This document shows, piece after piece, positions 32,341-40,435 of a stretch of 40,435 bases of DNA (position 1 is its first letter; each line of letters begins with the position of its first letter). The DNA lies in contig JAAVHT010000087.1 of NCBI GenBank assembly GCA_014799565.1, positions 1 to 40,435 of the forward strand. The letters are read 5' to 3'. The notes under the pieces were generated by a model. The model saw nothing but the letters and a program-made list of their open reading frames with translations, ran no database searches and was not told the origin of the DNA. The translations under genes were made by a program, and so were the position numbers. The stretch is from Clostridiales bacterium. GTDB lineage: Bacteria > Bacillota > Clostridia > Oscillospirales > Oscillospiraceae.

Positions 32341-33297
32341 TTACATATGATTGATCTCGCGAACCTGATTGCAGGCAACAAAATGACCCGGTGAAACCTC
32401 TTCAAGCTTTTGCGGCTGCTGGCACTTTTCCGTTGCGTAGGGGCAGCGGGCCGCAAAACGGCAGCCAGGCTTTGGATCAACTGGAGATACAATCTCCCCC
32501 TCCAGAACAATGCGTTTCCGCCTGTGGTCAATATCCACCGACGGAATGGCGGACAACAATGCCTTGGTATACGGATGAAGCGGGGAAGCAAACATCTCCT
32601 TGGAAGCGCAGGTTTCCACCAGCTGCCCGAGGTACATCACGCAGATGTTATTGGAGATATGCTTGACCACCGACAGGTCATGGGTCACAAACATATAGGT
32701 CAGTCCCTTTTCCGCCTGCAAATCCTGCAGCAGGTTGAGCACCTGGGCCTGGATGGACACATCCAACGCAGATACCGGCTCATCACAGACAACAAATTTC
32801 GGATTCAAGGCGATGGCACGCCCGATTCCGACGCGCTGCCTCCTTCCGCCGTCCAGCTCGTGTGGGTAGGCATTGCGGAGACGCTTCTCCACTCCCACCA
32901 AGTCCATCAGGCGATCCGTCTCCTTCGCCAACTCGCCCCTTTTGTAGCGCCCGGAGAGATACAGCGGTTCCTGGATCGTCTCCGTAACCGTCATGCGAGG
33001 ATTCAGGGAGGAATACGGATCCTGGAAGATGAGCTGCATATTCTCACGAACCCGGCGCAAGTCCTTGCCTTTTACGCGGGTGACATCTTCCCCTTCAAAG
33101 AGGATCTGTCCATCCGTACTCTCCAACAGGTGGATAATGGTGCGTCCGAGGGTGGATTTTCCGCAGCCGGACTCCCCGACAACCCCCATGGTCTGACCGG
33201 CTTCAATCTTCATTGAGACACCGTCAACGGCATGAAGAAGGCCCTTCGGTGTTTCAAAATATTTTTTCAGGTCTCGAATTTCAATTACAGGAGCCAT
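32341..33297 (-). CDS. Oligopeptide/dipeptide ABC transporter ATP-binding protein (OppF/DppF type)
   Basis: ATG 33297 follows AAGGAGG and overlaps the previous stop by one base. The 318-residue protein has Walker A VGESGCGKSTLGR, Q-loop IFQDPYSSLNPRM, Walker B VVCDEPVSALDVS and H-loop FVTHDLSVV, plus the Cys-rich C-terminal OppF/DppF signature (PGCRFAARCPYATEKC). The signature motif reads ELDGGRRQRVG instead of the common LSGGQ; such a form occurs in some OppF-type ATPases. It works with the other ATPase and the two permeases encoded upstream. Confidence 0.95.
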   Translation of the reverse strand: MAPVIEIRDLKKYFETPKGLLHAVDGVSMKIEAGQTMGVVGESGCGKSTLGRTIIHLLESTDGQILFEGEDVTRVKGKDLRRVRENMQLIFQDPYSSLNPRMTVTETIQEPLYLSGRYKRGELAKETDRLMDLVGVEKRLRNAYPHELDGGRRQRVGIGRAIALNPKFVVCDEPVSALDVSIQAQVLNLLQDLQAEKGLTYMFVTHDLSVVKHISNNICVMYLGQLVETCASKEMFASPLHPYTKALLSAIPSVDIDHRRKRIVLEGEIVSPVDPKPGCRFAARCPYATEKCQQPQKLEEVSPGHFVACNQVREINHM

Positions 33298-34280
33298 CAG
33301 CCTTCCTCCTTTGCTCTCAAGCACCGGCAGGTATGCGTTCCGCCGCAATTTTCCAGCCCAACCTCTCCGGACCGGCATGCGTCTGTTGCATGAGGGCATC
33401 TCGGCGCGAACTTGCAGCCCTCAGGAAGATGGGAAGGATCCGGGGGCATACCCTGGATGGAATGCAGCCTTTCGGTCTCCACACTGATATCCGGCAGGGC
33501 CCCAAACAAACCTTGGGTATACGGATGGGCCGGATTATGATAGATTTCGGACAGCGTCCCGTATTCTACCACTTCGCCGGCATAGACCACCGCAACATAG
33601 TCACAGACTTCGGCTACAACGCCCAGGTCATGCGTAATCATAATCATGGACATACCCATCTCATCGCGCAACTTGACGATCATCTCGAGGACCTGGGCTT
33701 GAATCGTCACATCCAGCGCTGTCGTCGGCTCATCGGCGAGAAGAAGGGTGGGACGGCAGGACAGGGCAATGGCAATCACGACGCGCTGCTTCATGCCACC
33801 GGAGAATTGATGAGGATAGTCCTTATACCGGCCGGCAGGGATACCTACCATCTCCAGCATTGCTTCTGCCATTTCCCGTGCTTTTTTCTTTCCAACTTTG
33901 TTATGGATCCGAATGCCTTCTGCGATCTGATCGCCAACAGTCATCACCGGATTCAAGGCGGTCATGGGGTCCTGGAAGATCATGGCGATATCCCGACCCC
34001 TCATCTCCGCCATTTGACGCTCCTTCAAAGATAAGAGATCCGTCCCCTGGAAGCAAATCTCTCCCGCGCAGCTTTTCGTCGAGAATTCGGGAAGCACACC
34101 CAGAATGGCTTTGGCAATCGAAGTTTTCCCTGCGCCGGTCTCTCCAACCAGGCCAAGGGTTTTTCCTTTTTCCAGCGAAAAGGTAACCCCGTTGACCGCA
34201 TGAATCGGAACGCCGTCTGAGGTATACACTACCTGCAGATTCTTTACCGACAGCAGTTCATTATTTCCTGTACTCATCAT
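33297..34280 (-). CDS. Oligopeptide/dipeptide ABC transporter ATP-binding protein (OppD/DppD type)
   Basis: The 327-residue ATPase has Walker [17 protein letters not shown]-loop [13 protein letters not shown], the signature [10 protein letters not shown], Walker [15 protein letters not shown] and H-loop [12 protein letters not shown], and the OppD C-terminal [14 protein letters not shown] segment. The start could be ATG 34280 or 34277; AAGGAG lies upstream. This is one half of the ATPase pair that drives import. Its stop overlaps the start of the partner ATPase gene. Confidence 0.95.
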   Translation of the reverse strand: MMSTGNNELLSVKNLQVVYTSDGVPIHAVNGVTFSLEKGKTLGLVGETGAGKTSIAKAILGVLPEFSTKSCAGEICFQGTDLLSLKERQMAEMRGRDIAMIFQDPMTALNPVMTVGDQIAEGIRIHNKVGKKKAREMAEAMLEMVGIPAGRYKDYPHQFSGGMKQRVVIAIALSCRPTLLLADEPTTALDVTIQAQVLEMIVKLRDEMGMSMIMITHDLGVVAEVCDYVAVVYAGEVVEYGTLSEIYHNPAHPYTQGLFGALPDISVETERLHSIQGMPPDPSHLPEGCKFAPRCPHATDACRSGEVGLENCGGTHTCRCLRAKEEG

Positions 34281-34292
34281 GCGCTCTCCTTA

Positions 34293-35168
34293 CTATTTCT
34301 TCAGTTTCGGGTCAAGGGCATCGCGAAGACCGTCGCCCAGCAGGTTAAACGCCAGCACAGTCAGCATGATCACGACACCGGGGAGCATAACCAGATGAGG
34401 GTAGTCACGAATCTGCGAACGTCCGGCAGCAAGCAGAGCGCCCCATTCCGGATTGGGCGGCTGAACGCCGAGACCGATAAAGCTCAGGCTGGATGCGGCG
34501 ATGATGGCATTGGCCAAGCTCATAGAAGCTGAGACAATCAAAGGGGACATCGAGTTTGGGAAAACGTGCTTGGCGATGATCCTCAATTTACTCGCATTGA
34601 TAGAGGTCGCAGCCTCGACAAATTCCTGCTCACGGACGCTGATCATCTGTGCCCGGAGAATGCGTGCCGAGCCGGGAATTCCACCGGCACCCAGCGCAAA
34701 GATGGTGGGGATCAGACCGCCTCCCAAAACAGCGGAAATGCAAATAGCCATCAGGATGCCGGGAATGGCGGAGATAACGTCCAGGATTCTCATGATCAAA
34801 TTGTCCACCCATCCGCCAAAGTAACCGGCAATGCTTCCCAGAACAATACCCATGCCCGTTCCGAACACAACAGTTCCAAGACTCAGCTTCAACGTGTCCC
34901 TCGCGCCGTAGACGATACGGCTGAACAAATCCCTTCCCATCTCATCGGTTCCAAAAAAGTGCTTTAAGGAAGGTGTCTGCAACCGATCCGGCACATTTAT
35001 CTCCGCATATCCGTATGGAGCGATGGCATTTGCAAAAATCGCCATCAGAACAATGATGACCAGAATAATCAAACCGATCACGGCATTAGGATTTTTCATC
35101 AGGCGCTTCAATACCAGTGTCCCGTTTCCGACCTTCTTTTCTTCCGCTACCGCCTTTCCTCTCGCCAT
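34293..35168 (-). CDS. Oligopeptide/dipeptide ABC transporter permease (OppC/DppC type)
   Basis: ATG 35168 overlaps the stop of the previous permease (TGATG); GTG 35171 is also possible. The 291-residue protein has an N-terminal cytoplasmic tail, then six membrane segments. The HFFGTDEMGRDLFSRIVYG segment and the EAA-type loop EFVEAATSINASKLRIIAKH identify the DppC/OppC family. It forms the channel together with the DppB-type permease. Confidence 0.95.
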   Translation of the reverse strand: MARGKAVAEEKKVGNGTLVLKRLMKNPNAVIGLIILVIIVLMAIFANAIAPYGYAEINVPDRLQTPSLKHFFGTDEMGRDLFSRIVYGARDTLKLSLGTVVFGTGMGIVLGSIAGYFGGWVDNLIMRILDVISAIPGILMAICISAVLGGGLIPTIFALGAGGIPGSARILRAQMISVREQEFVEAATSINASKLRIIAKHVFPNSMSPLIVSASMSLANAIIAASSLSFIGLGVQPPNPEWGALLAAGRSQIRDYPHLVMLPGVVIMLTVLAFNLLGDGLRDALDPKLKK

Positions 35169-36166
35169 CACCGTTCACCCCCATTCTCTTTTTCCTCGGA
35201 GACCGCTGCCTTGACTTTCTTCCTTTTCTGTGCAGACCCACTGAAGGCCGCCTTGATCCTGGGATCCACAGCGGCATACGCTAGATCGACCAGAAGCATG
35301 ATGACGCTGAACACAATTGAGAAGAATACAATGGTGCCCTGAACCGCGGGGTAATCACGGTTGTTGATGCTGTTTGTGATGTATAATCCCAGTCCGGGGA
35401 TGGAAAATACGCTCTCGATCACAAGGGCGCCGCCCATGCCGTGGGCAAGCCCAGCGCCGATGGTCGTAATGATCGGGATCATGGCATTGGGTAGTTCATG
35501 TTTGAATACCACATTCCATTTTTTAACGCCCTTTGCTTTCGCTGTTGTTACAAAGTCGGAATGGATAACCTCCAGCATGGAAGAACGGGCCTGTCGGGCC
35601 AGACGGGCAAGTTCAGGAAGCGCTGCGGCAATCCATGGCATGATGAAGTGCTTTATGCTCCCGGCTCCATAGGAGGGAAGGATATTATGCTGCAGGGCCA
35701 GCCAGATTACCAGCATAAGGGCCAGCCAAAACCCGGGCATCGAAACGCCGATCAGGGCCAGGATCATACACAGCCGATCCGCAATCCCGTTCTGGTTCAA
35801 AGCGGCGATGGTTCCCAGGATGATGCCGACAACCATTGCAAAGGCCATGGAGCCCACACTAATAATTAAGGTATAGGGGAGCCTCGCCATTATATTTTTC
35901 AGCACCGAAGTGCCGTCAATATAGGATGTCCCCAGGTCGAATCGGAGGAATGTATCCCGCAGGAAATCTGCCAGTCGAACGACATACGGCTGATTCAGCC
36001 CTAACGACTCTCGGACAGCCTCCTTCTCCTGCGTTGTTGCCGTCACACCCAGGATGATCTCAGCGGGGTCGCCCGGCACAAAATACATAATTGTAAAAAT
36101 CAGGATCGCTACACACACAACAACAGGAATCATCTGCAGTAATCGCTTTCCGATATATCGTATCAT
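35168..36166 (-). CDS. Oligopeptide/dipeptide ABC transporter permease (OppB/DppB type)
   Basis: The 332-residue protein has about six membrane segments and DppB hallmarks: an N-terminal RYIGKRLLQMIPVVVCVAIL, the FVPGDPAEIILG loop and the EAA-type loop SDFVTTAKAKGVKKWNVVFK. The C-terminus is a basic tail (SGSAQKRKKVKAAVSEEKEN). It pairs with the DppC-type permease. An intergenic hairpin separates it from the binding-protein gene upstream. Confidence 0.95.
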   Translation of the reverse strand: MIRYIGKRLLQMIPVVVCVAILIFTIMYFVPGDPAEIILGVTATTQEKEAVRESLGLNQPYVVRLADFLRDTFLRFDLGTSYIDGTSVLKNIMARLPYTLIISVGSMAFAMVVGIILGTIAALNQNGIADRLCMILALIGVSMPGFWLALMLVIWLALQHNILPSYGAGSIKHFIMPWIAAALPELARLARQARSSMLEVIHSDFVTTAKAKGVKKWNVVFKHELPNAMIPIITTIGAGLAHGMGGALVIESVFSIPGLGLYITNSINNRDYPAVQGTIVFFSIVFSVIMLLVDLAYAAVDPRIKAAFSGSAQKRKKVKAAVSEEKENGGER

Positions 36167-36198
36167 TGTCTGGTCTGCTCCTTTAAGTAATTAGTCCC

Positions 36199-36225
36199 CT
36201 GGCTGCGGGGAACCCCCGCAGCCAG
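36199..36225 (-). other. Hairpin between binding-protein and permease genes
   Basis: CTGGCTGCGGGG and CCCCGCAGCCAG make a perfect 12-bp stem with a 3-nt loop. A stable hairpin here is common in ABC importer operons and usually raises binding-protein output over the permeases by partial termination or by protecting the upstream mRNA. Confidence 0.75.
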
Positions 36226-36262
36226 GCAGCCAAAGCATCGTTTACTGCAAGCCAAACCTTGA

Positions 36263-37906
36263 TTACTTGGAGGCTACGCCAACAAAGTTATCCGCAAAAT
36301 CGCACGCCCACACGGAGCAATAGGTCTTTGCATTGATCAGGATGTTGGTCACGGAATCCTTGGCGATGCAGTACTGATAGGGGTCGATCAGACCGATCAG
36401 CCATGCGTTGTCTTCCAGATACTTCTCATAAGCGCGGATGGCCTCCTCGGTGTGGCCCTCCTCAGTCGAGATGGCGACGGTCATCTGCTGCAGCTCATCG
36501 CTGTGGATGAAGTTGGTCGTCCCGTTTTCGTAGTTATTGCTGTCCAGGCAGTAACCCCAGAGGTTGGGCAGCTGGTCGGGGGACTTGCACGGGTCGAGCT
36601 TGATATCCCACTCCGCCGAGTTATACTTGTACTCATTGAACAGAGAGGTATCATACCCCAGGAGCTGGCATTGCAGGCCGATCTCAAGCAGATACGCCTG
36701 AATCATCTCTGCCTCAGCCTTGTACTGGTCATTGTTCTGGTACATAATGCGGATCGGAGTGGTCTGAGCATAGCCGGACTCCGCCAGCAGGGACTTAGCC
36801 TTTTCGATGTCCTGGTTGAAGTAGTCATGGCCAATCCACTCATCCAGGTAGTCGGCGTAAACGCTGCTTCCAAACGCATAGCACTGCTCACCGCGGCCAT
36901 CCACGGCGACGGTTACCAGGCCGGCCTTGTCAATGGCATACAGAATCGCCTGGCGGAGAGCAAGGTTGTCGGCGAAGATGCTACCATTGTCCATGTTAAA
37001 GAACATACAGTCGATCAGGGTGTTCAGGGTGCCATATACGTTGTACCCATCATAAGCCTTTCCTTCGGCATCGGCGAAGCGGCTGACCTCGGAACCTGTG
37101 ATGGTCAGGATCATATCAATGGAACCGTTCTCCATCGCGATGCCCATCTGAGTGGACTCGGAGATCACGTTATAGATGACGCGGTCAGCGTTCGTCTTGT
37201 ACATCGGAGGGGTCAAGGAATCGTCGGTCTGCCAGTAGTCATCCCTCTTGATCAGTTCCAGCGTGGAAGAAGGCGTATACTCACCGATGGCATAGGGGCC
37301 AGTACCACAGTTGGAGGTGGCGAAGGAATCTCCGCTCTCAGTATGGGCCTTCTCAGATACGATATACACATTAGTCAGCGCATACTGCCACACACCGATG
37401 GAGTTGGAAGAGGTTTTCAACCGCACAGTGTAATCGCCGGTGACCTCAACGCTGTCAACATAATGCATCTTGGTAACTGTGCCGCAGGCCTTTGCGTAGT
37501 CATAGCTGTACTTGACATCGGAGGCTGTGATGTTGTTGCCGGCGGAATCATAGATGTAGTCATAGATGGTGATGTCAAACGTAGTGTCGTCAACCCTGGT
37601 ATAGTTGTCTACGAGAACGCTCTCAGGAGTTCCGCCGTATTCGTCCAGCACAAATAGGGTCTGGTAAACGGCCGGAGTCCAGGAAGTCTTTATGGTAGAT
37701 GCAGAACCGAAGGGATCCAGTCCGCCAAAGTCAGCGGAGACACCTACAGTCACTTCGATTTTCCCGTTTCCGGTTGCTGGGTTAGCGGCATCCGATACGG
37801 CCGGGTTGCCCGCCTGTGATTCGCTTGCTTCGGAATTGCCATTTCCGCAGGCAGCGCAGGAAAGAATCATGATAGCTGCGAGCACACATCCTACAATTCG
37901 TTTCAT
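36263..37906 (-). CDS. Substrate-binding lipoprotein of the Opp/Dpp-type importer
   Basis: ATG 37906 follows AAAAAGGAGG; a longer upstream frame is unnecessary. The 547-residue protein has a lipoprotein signal (MKRIVGCVLAAIMILSCAAC), an acidic Ser/Asn-rich linker, and then an SBP_bac_5 domain. Its signs include DTTFDITIYDYIYDSAGNNI, ITASDVKYSYDYAKACG, GTGPYAIGEYTPSSTLELI, LALRQAILYAIDK and ESGYAQTTPIRIMYQNND. It captures the substrate outside the membrane. The family binds peptides but also nickel, heme, oligosaccharides and opines, so the substrate is open; the neighbouring enzymes suggest a conjugate containing sugar and ester or amide bonds. Confidence 0.93.
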   Translation of the reverse strand: MKRIVGCVLAAIMILSCAACGNGNSEASESQAGNPAVSDAANPATGNGKIEVTVGVSADFGGLDPFGSASTIKTSWTPAVYQTLFVLDEYGGTPESVLVDNYTRVDDTTFDITIYDYIYDSAGNNITASDVKYSYDYAKACGTVTKMHYVDSVEVTGDYTVRLKTSSNSIGVWQYALTNVYIVSEKAHTESGDSFATSNCGTGPYAIGEYTPSSTLELIKRDDYWQTDDSLTPPMYKTNADRVIYNVISESTQMGIAMENGSIDMILTITGSEVSRFADAEGKAYDGYNVYGTLNTLIDCMFFNMDNGSIFADNLALRQAILYAIDKAGLVTVAVDGRGEQCYAFGSSVYADYLDEWIGHDYFNQDIEKAKSLLAESGYAQTTPIRIMYQNNDQYKAEAEMIQAYLLEIGLQCQLLGYDTSLFNEYKYNSAEWDIKLDPCKSPDQLPNLWGYCLDSNNYENGTTNFIHSDELQQMTVAISTEEGHTEEAIRAYEKYLEDNAWLIGLIDPYQYCIAKDSVTNILINAKTYCSVWACDFADNFVGVASK

Positions 37907-37929
37907 TTTTGTTTCCTCCTTTTTATTAT

Positions 37930-37953
37930 CTAAAGATGCTTCCAGCATTTTAG
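37930..37953 (-). other. Hairpin upstream of the binding-protein gene
   Basis: CTAAAGATGCT and AGCATTTTAG pair with one bulged base around a 3-nt loop, 24 nt before the start codon. It may end part of the transcripts from the upstream enzyme genes or stabilise the importer mRNA. Confidence 0.5.
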
Positions 37954-37966
37954 ATTCATAAGTTTA

Positions 37967-39328
37967 TCAGTTGCCCTCAAGTTCATCAAAAAGCTTCAGC
38001 ATATTATCGATGATCCGTCTGTCATTGTTCCCGGGATGCGTTTCAGAACTGTAGAACTGGAAGGTATCGTGGTCGGCGGCCATATCGCTCAGGATATATC
38101 CGCCGTTGTACTTCGCATCGTCATGAGTGTGGGTCACAACCACGGTATGGGTATACGGGGAAGACTCTTTCATCATCATCCCGGTTTCGCTGTAAAGCTC
38201 ACCGGAAGCGCCCACCCAGGCCACATCACCCAGCTCCACCACCATCATTTGCAGGTGGGAAAACCCTTCCTGAATCATTCTGCACCGGGTGTTCTTCGGT
38301 GGAGTTCGGTCGTTGACCAGATATTCCGGGCAGGCTTTGCGCACATTGTTGTCGCAGATCTGCCAGCTGACACGGACATTGGCACCAGGCTCCGGATGGT
38401 GTCCAGGGAGATCAAGGATGTTATATTTTCCCCGCATTTCCATGTTTTCTTTCATCCGGTCAATTCTCTTTAACGTCTGGATGATATCAATGGCGTGTTC
38501 CTGCCCGATAGCCTTCTGCATGATGTATCCGGTTCCATCCGGAAGCGTAACCGCCTCACTGTATCCGTCCGACCAGTACTCCCGGTACGCCCCGATCACA
38601 CCCAGCGGATTCTGGTTTCCCGCACAGCCGCTAGTCCAAAGGCAAACAGCCCCATTCCCGTAGCGCTCTTCTACGTAAGAGGAAGCAAAGCCCGGAAAAT
38701 CTGCGGATACTTTAATCATTCCGTCGGCATCCCGCTCCATAAAAGCCGCATTTGCATGGCATCCGTAGTTGACCACCGCGGCAATCAGCTCCCCACTTAA
38801 GTCCTCGAACTTCATGACGGCCACGGTCTTGTCTGAGGGCCCCTCGAAATTCGGTCCCTGCATCCAGTGCCCATCCTCAAAGAGGCGATCCCGGTTGACA
38901 TTAATGTAGCTTTTGCCCTCGCCGAACCCGTACTTTGCCGGCCTTAGCGCAGCTGCCGCATCATCAATCGCACCGAAAACGGCTGGTTCTACAATATTTT
39001 TTAAATACCTGTATTCCGTTTCCTTCGCCGTATCATGGCTCCACTTGATGTACGAGGAATGATTGTGGGTCCACACACCCAGGATCTGTCCAGCAGGGAT
39101 CTGATACCTTGCTTCGATCTCATCCTTAAACACCGCATCCAGACTGGGCCCAGCGTCCAGATTCAAAAACAGGGTTCTTGTCTTTCCGTTATCCAGCAGC
39201 ACCGCCCGGATATAGAGATCGTCATAAACGGTCTCCGCCCCTTTTTTCCCCATAAAACCGACCATCGGGAAGAAATCTTCCGTCGGGGTAATACATCTTT
39301 TCCCTGTGCCTACCCGCAAATTGCCCAT
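37967..39328 (-). CDS. Neutral/alkaline ceramidase-like hydrolase
   Basis: The 453-residue protein resembles the N-terminal domain of neutral ceramidases. It has RVGTGKRCITPTEDFFPMVG and a YDDLYIRAVLLDNG strand, and the metal-ligand-like THNHSSY. Further on come VVNYGCHANAAF, SADFPGFASSYVEERYG and a SGCAGNQNPLG loop that matches the QGAAGDxNP motif. Known neutral ceramidases are zinc amidases, usually longer and with a C-terminal Ig-like domain, which is absent. No signal peptide is seen, so it likely acts in the cytoplasm on an imported amide. It lies 22 nt after the esterase gene. Confidence 0.82.
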   Translation of the reverse strand: MGNLRVGTGKRCITPTEDFFPMVGFMGKKGAETVYDDLYIRAVLLDNGKTRTLFLNLDAGPSLDAVFKDEIEARYQIPAGQILGVWTHNHSSYIKWSHDTAKETEYRYLKNIVEPAVFGAIDDAAAALRPAKYGFGEGKSYINVNRDRLFEDGHWMQGPNFEGPSDKTVAVMKFEDLSGELIAAVVNYGCHANAAFMERDADGMIKVSADFPGFASSYVEERYGNGAVCLWTSGCAGNQNPLGVIGAYREYWSDGYSEAVTLPDGTGYIMQKAIGQEHAIDIIQTLKRIDRMKENMEMRGKYNILDLPGHHPEPGANVRVSWQICDNNVRKACPEYLVNDRTPPKNTRCRMIQEGFSHLQMMVVELGDVAWVGASGELYSETGMMMKESSPYTHTVVVTHTHDDAKYNGGYILSDMAADHDTFQFYSSETHPGNNDRRIIDNMLKLFDELEGN

Positions 39329-39349
39329 CGCTTTTTATCTCCTCGCTTT

Positions 39350-40435
39350 TTATTTCAGCTTATTCGACCAAGGGAATACCTCCCAAAACTCATCGTCGTG
39401 ATGAGGATTTACATGGCTCTCCTCCTCAAACACCATTGTATTGATACAATCCACCGTGCTCTCCGGCCAAAATGGCAGCCCTTCATGGTTCGGGTCCCCG
39501 TTTTTCAGCAGGCTGAGCCACGCCCCCGAAACCTGATCCTCCAGCCGCTCGGTGATCCCGGGCACATACAGGCCCTCAATGCAATGCGCGTTGTGGAAGA
39601 CAAAGGCAATCTCCGAACAATGCCAGGCGCAGGTTCCGCCGTTATAGGGCGATTCAAACGCAAACAGGTAATTCCAGGTTCTCCCGCCTGCCTTCACGCG
39701 TTTCCGTGTGAGATCCCGGATCTGTCTGCGGTCAAAGGAATCAAGATAGCAGACATCAATCACCCTTTTCTCAGGGAACACCTTTTGAAAAGCCCTGGTT
39801 ACAGCGTCTGCCTGTTCACCGAATTTCGCCCGGATCGCCGTCTTCTGCTCTTCTTCGGTGAGCTCGTTCTTTCGGCCGCCCATCGCAATCTCCAGATTTG
39901 TATCATGTTCCCCGAAGGTCGACCCCATAATCAGCGGAATCGACAGCGTCTCCTTCCGGAAATCGTTCAGGTATGGGCTTCCCATGCAGTACACCCCATC
40001 GCCGACCGGCTCAAAACGGTATTTCTTGATGCCGATCTCCTGCTGAACCATCTCCGCGGCATTGTCTGCCGCCGCCCTCAGTTCCCGATAGGGGACCTTT
40101 TTAATTTGATCAATATTATGTTCATCCAGCCCAAGCAACTTTGCCGTAAGGACGCCCACCCGCTGCGCAATCTGCTTCTTGGTCATCGTTTCCGTGGGAA
40201 GGCCGTACATTGCCCCGCCGCTCTCCACGGCCGCCTTGTGATATAGCCCGTCCGCCGCCGGGGTCTGCATTAGGAACAAGACTTTACTTCCTCCGCCCGA
40301 CTGGCCGAAGATCATCACATTTTCCGGGTCTCCGCCAAACGCTTCAATATTTTCATGTACCCAGGTCAGCGCCGCAACCAGATCCGCAAGCCCAACCATG
40401 TTAGAGTATCGATATTGTTCCCCGAATGCGCTCAA
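39350..40435 (-). CDS. Type B carboxylesterase (para-nitrobenzyl esterase family), N-terminus outside window
   Basis: The frame continues past the right edge; 361 residues are visible. The nucleophile elbow is IFGQSGGGSKV (family: GESAGG), with the preceding LADLVAALTWVHENIEAFGG typical of type B esterases. The catalytic His is probably in TCAWHCSEIAFVFHN, with the acid in the DVCYLDSFD region or nearby. The C-terminus has LPFWPESTVDCINTMVF. It would hydrolyse carboxylic esters. As the first visible gene of the operon it suggests that the imported compound contains an ester bond. Confidence 0.9.
   Translation of the reverse strand: MSAFGEQYRYSNMVGLADLVAALTWVHENIEAFGGDPENVMIFGQSGGGSKVLFLMQTPAADGLYHKAAVESGGAMYGLPTETMTKKQIAQRVGVLTAKLLGLDEHNIDQIKKVPYRELRAAADNAAEMVQQEIGIKKYRFEPVGDGVYCMGSPYLNDFRKETLSIPLIMGSTFGEHDTNLEIAMGGRKNELTEEEQKTAIRAKFGEQADAVTRAFQKVFPEKRVIDVCYLDSFDRRQIRDLTRKRVKAGGRTWNYLFAFESPYNGGTCAWHCSEIAFVFHNAHCIEGLYVPGITERLEDQVSGAWLSLLKNGDPNHEGLPFWPESTVDCINTMVFEEESHVNPHHDDEFWEVFPWSNKLK

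Overview
The window looks like a gut Firmicute (Clostridia, Oscillospiraceae/Lachnospiraceae type). It holds Gram-positive conjugation proteins of the VirB/VirD4 kind, proteins with DUF6103, DUF3846, DUF3852 and DUF3991 domains, a Cna-B/SpaA repeat surface protein, AGGAGG-type ribosome sites and GC-rich codon use. The lineage is inferred from gene content alone.

Left 28.3 kb: the body of an integrative and conjugative element (ICE), read mainly on the + strand. It starts inside a very long Cna-B repeat surface protein (1-4101) and continues with a VirB2-like small membrane protein, a VirB6/TrbL-like channel protein, a cytosine methyltransferase encoded by two heavily overlapping frames, small RHH and unknown genes, a SLOG protein, PrgI, a VirB4-associated protein, the VirB4 ATPase, an ankyrin-like protein and an M23 hydrolase. 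A block of poorly characterised accessory genes follows (16743-21117), then a non-coding stretch rich in short repeats that is my oriT candidate (about 21436-21605). After it come a relaxosome RHH protein, a MOBP-type relaxase, a DUF3991/Toprim protein, the VirD4 coupling protein and a helix-turn-helix protein. No integrase or attachment site is visible, so the ends of the element are not defined here.

Three minus-strand units interrupt this + strand backbone: a UvrD-type helicase (4513-6660), a membrane protein plus RHH regulator pair (10336-11078), and a DUF2200 plus formate/nitrite transporter pair (23604-24796). They look like cargo or regulatory insertions placed exactly between transfer genes.

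From 28261 to 28648 there is a junction-like gap with an IS5-type transposase remnant and a strong terminator. From 28649 to the right edge everything is on the minus strand and reads as one long catabolic operon: carboxylesterase (cut by the window edge), neutral-ceramidase-like hydrolase, a complete Opp/Dpp-type ABC importer (binding protein, two permeases, two ATPases), lactonase-fold protein, aldose 1-epimerase and a MATE exporter. Base composition is visibly less GC-rich than in the ICE. The order suggests uptake and hydrolysis of an ester- or amide-linked, sugar-containing compound, but the substrate is unknown.

Most notable points: the split cytosine methyltransferase with a 494-nt out-of-frame overlap; an identical GPTM C-terminus, with near-identical DNA, on three otherwise unrelated ICE proteins; and the repeat-rich oriT candidate.
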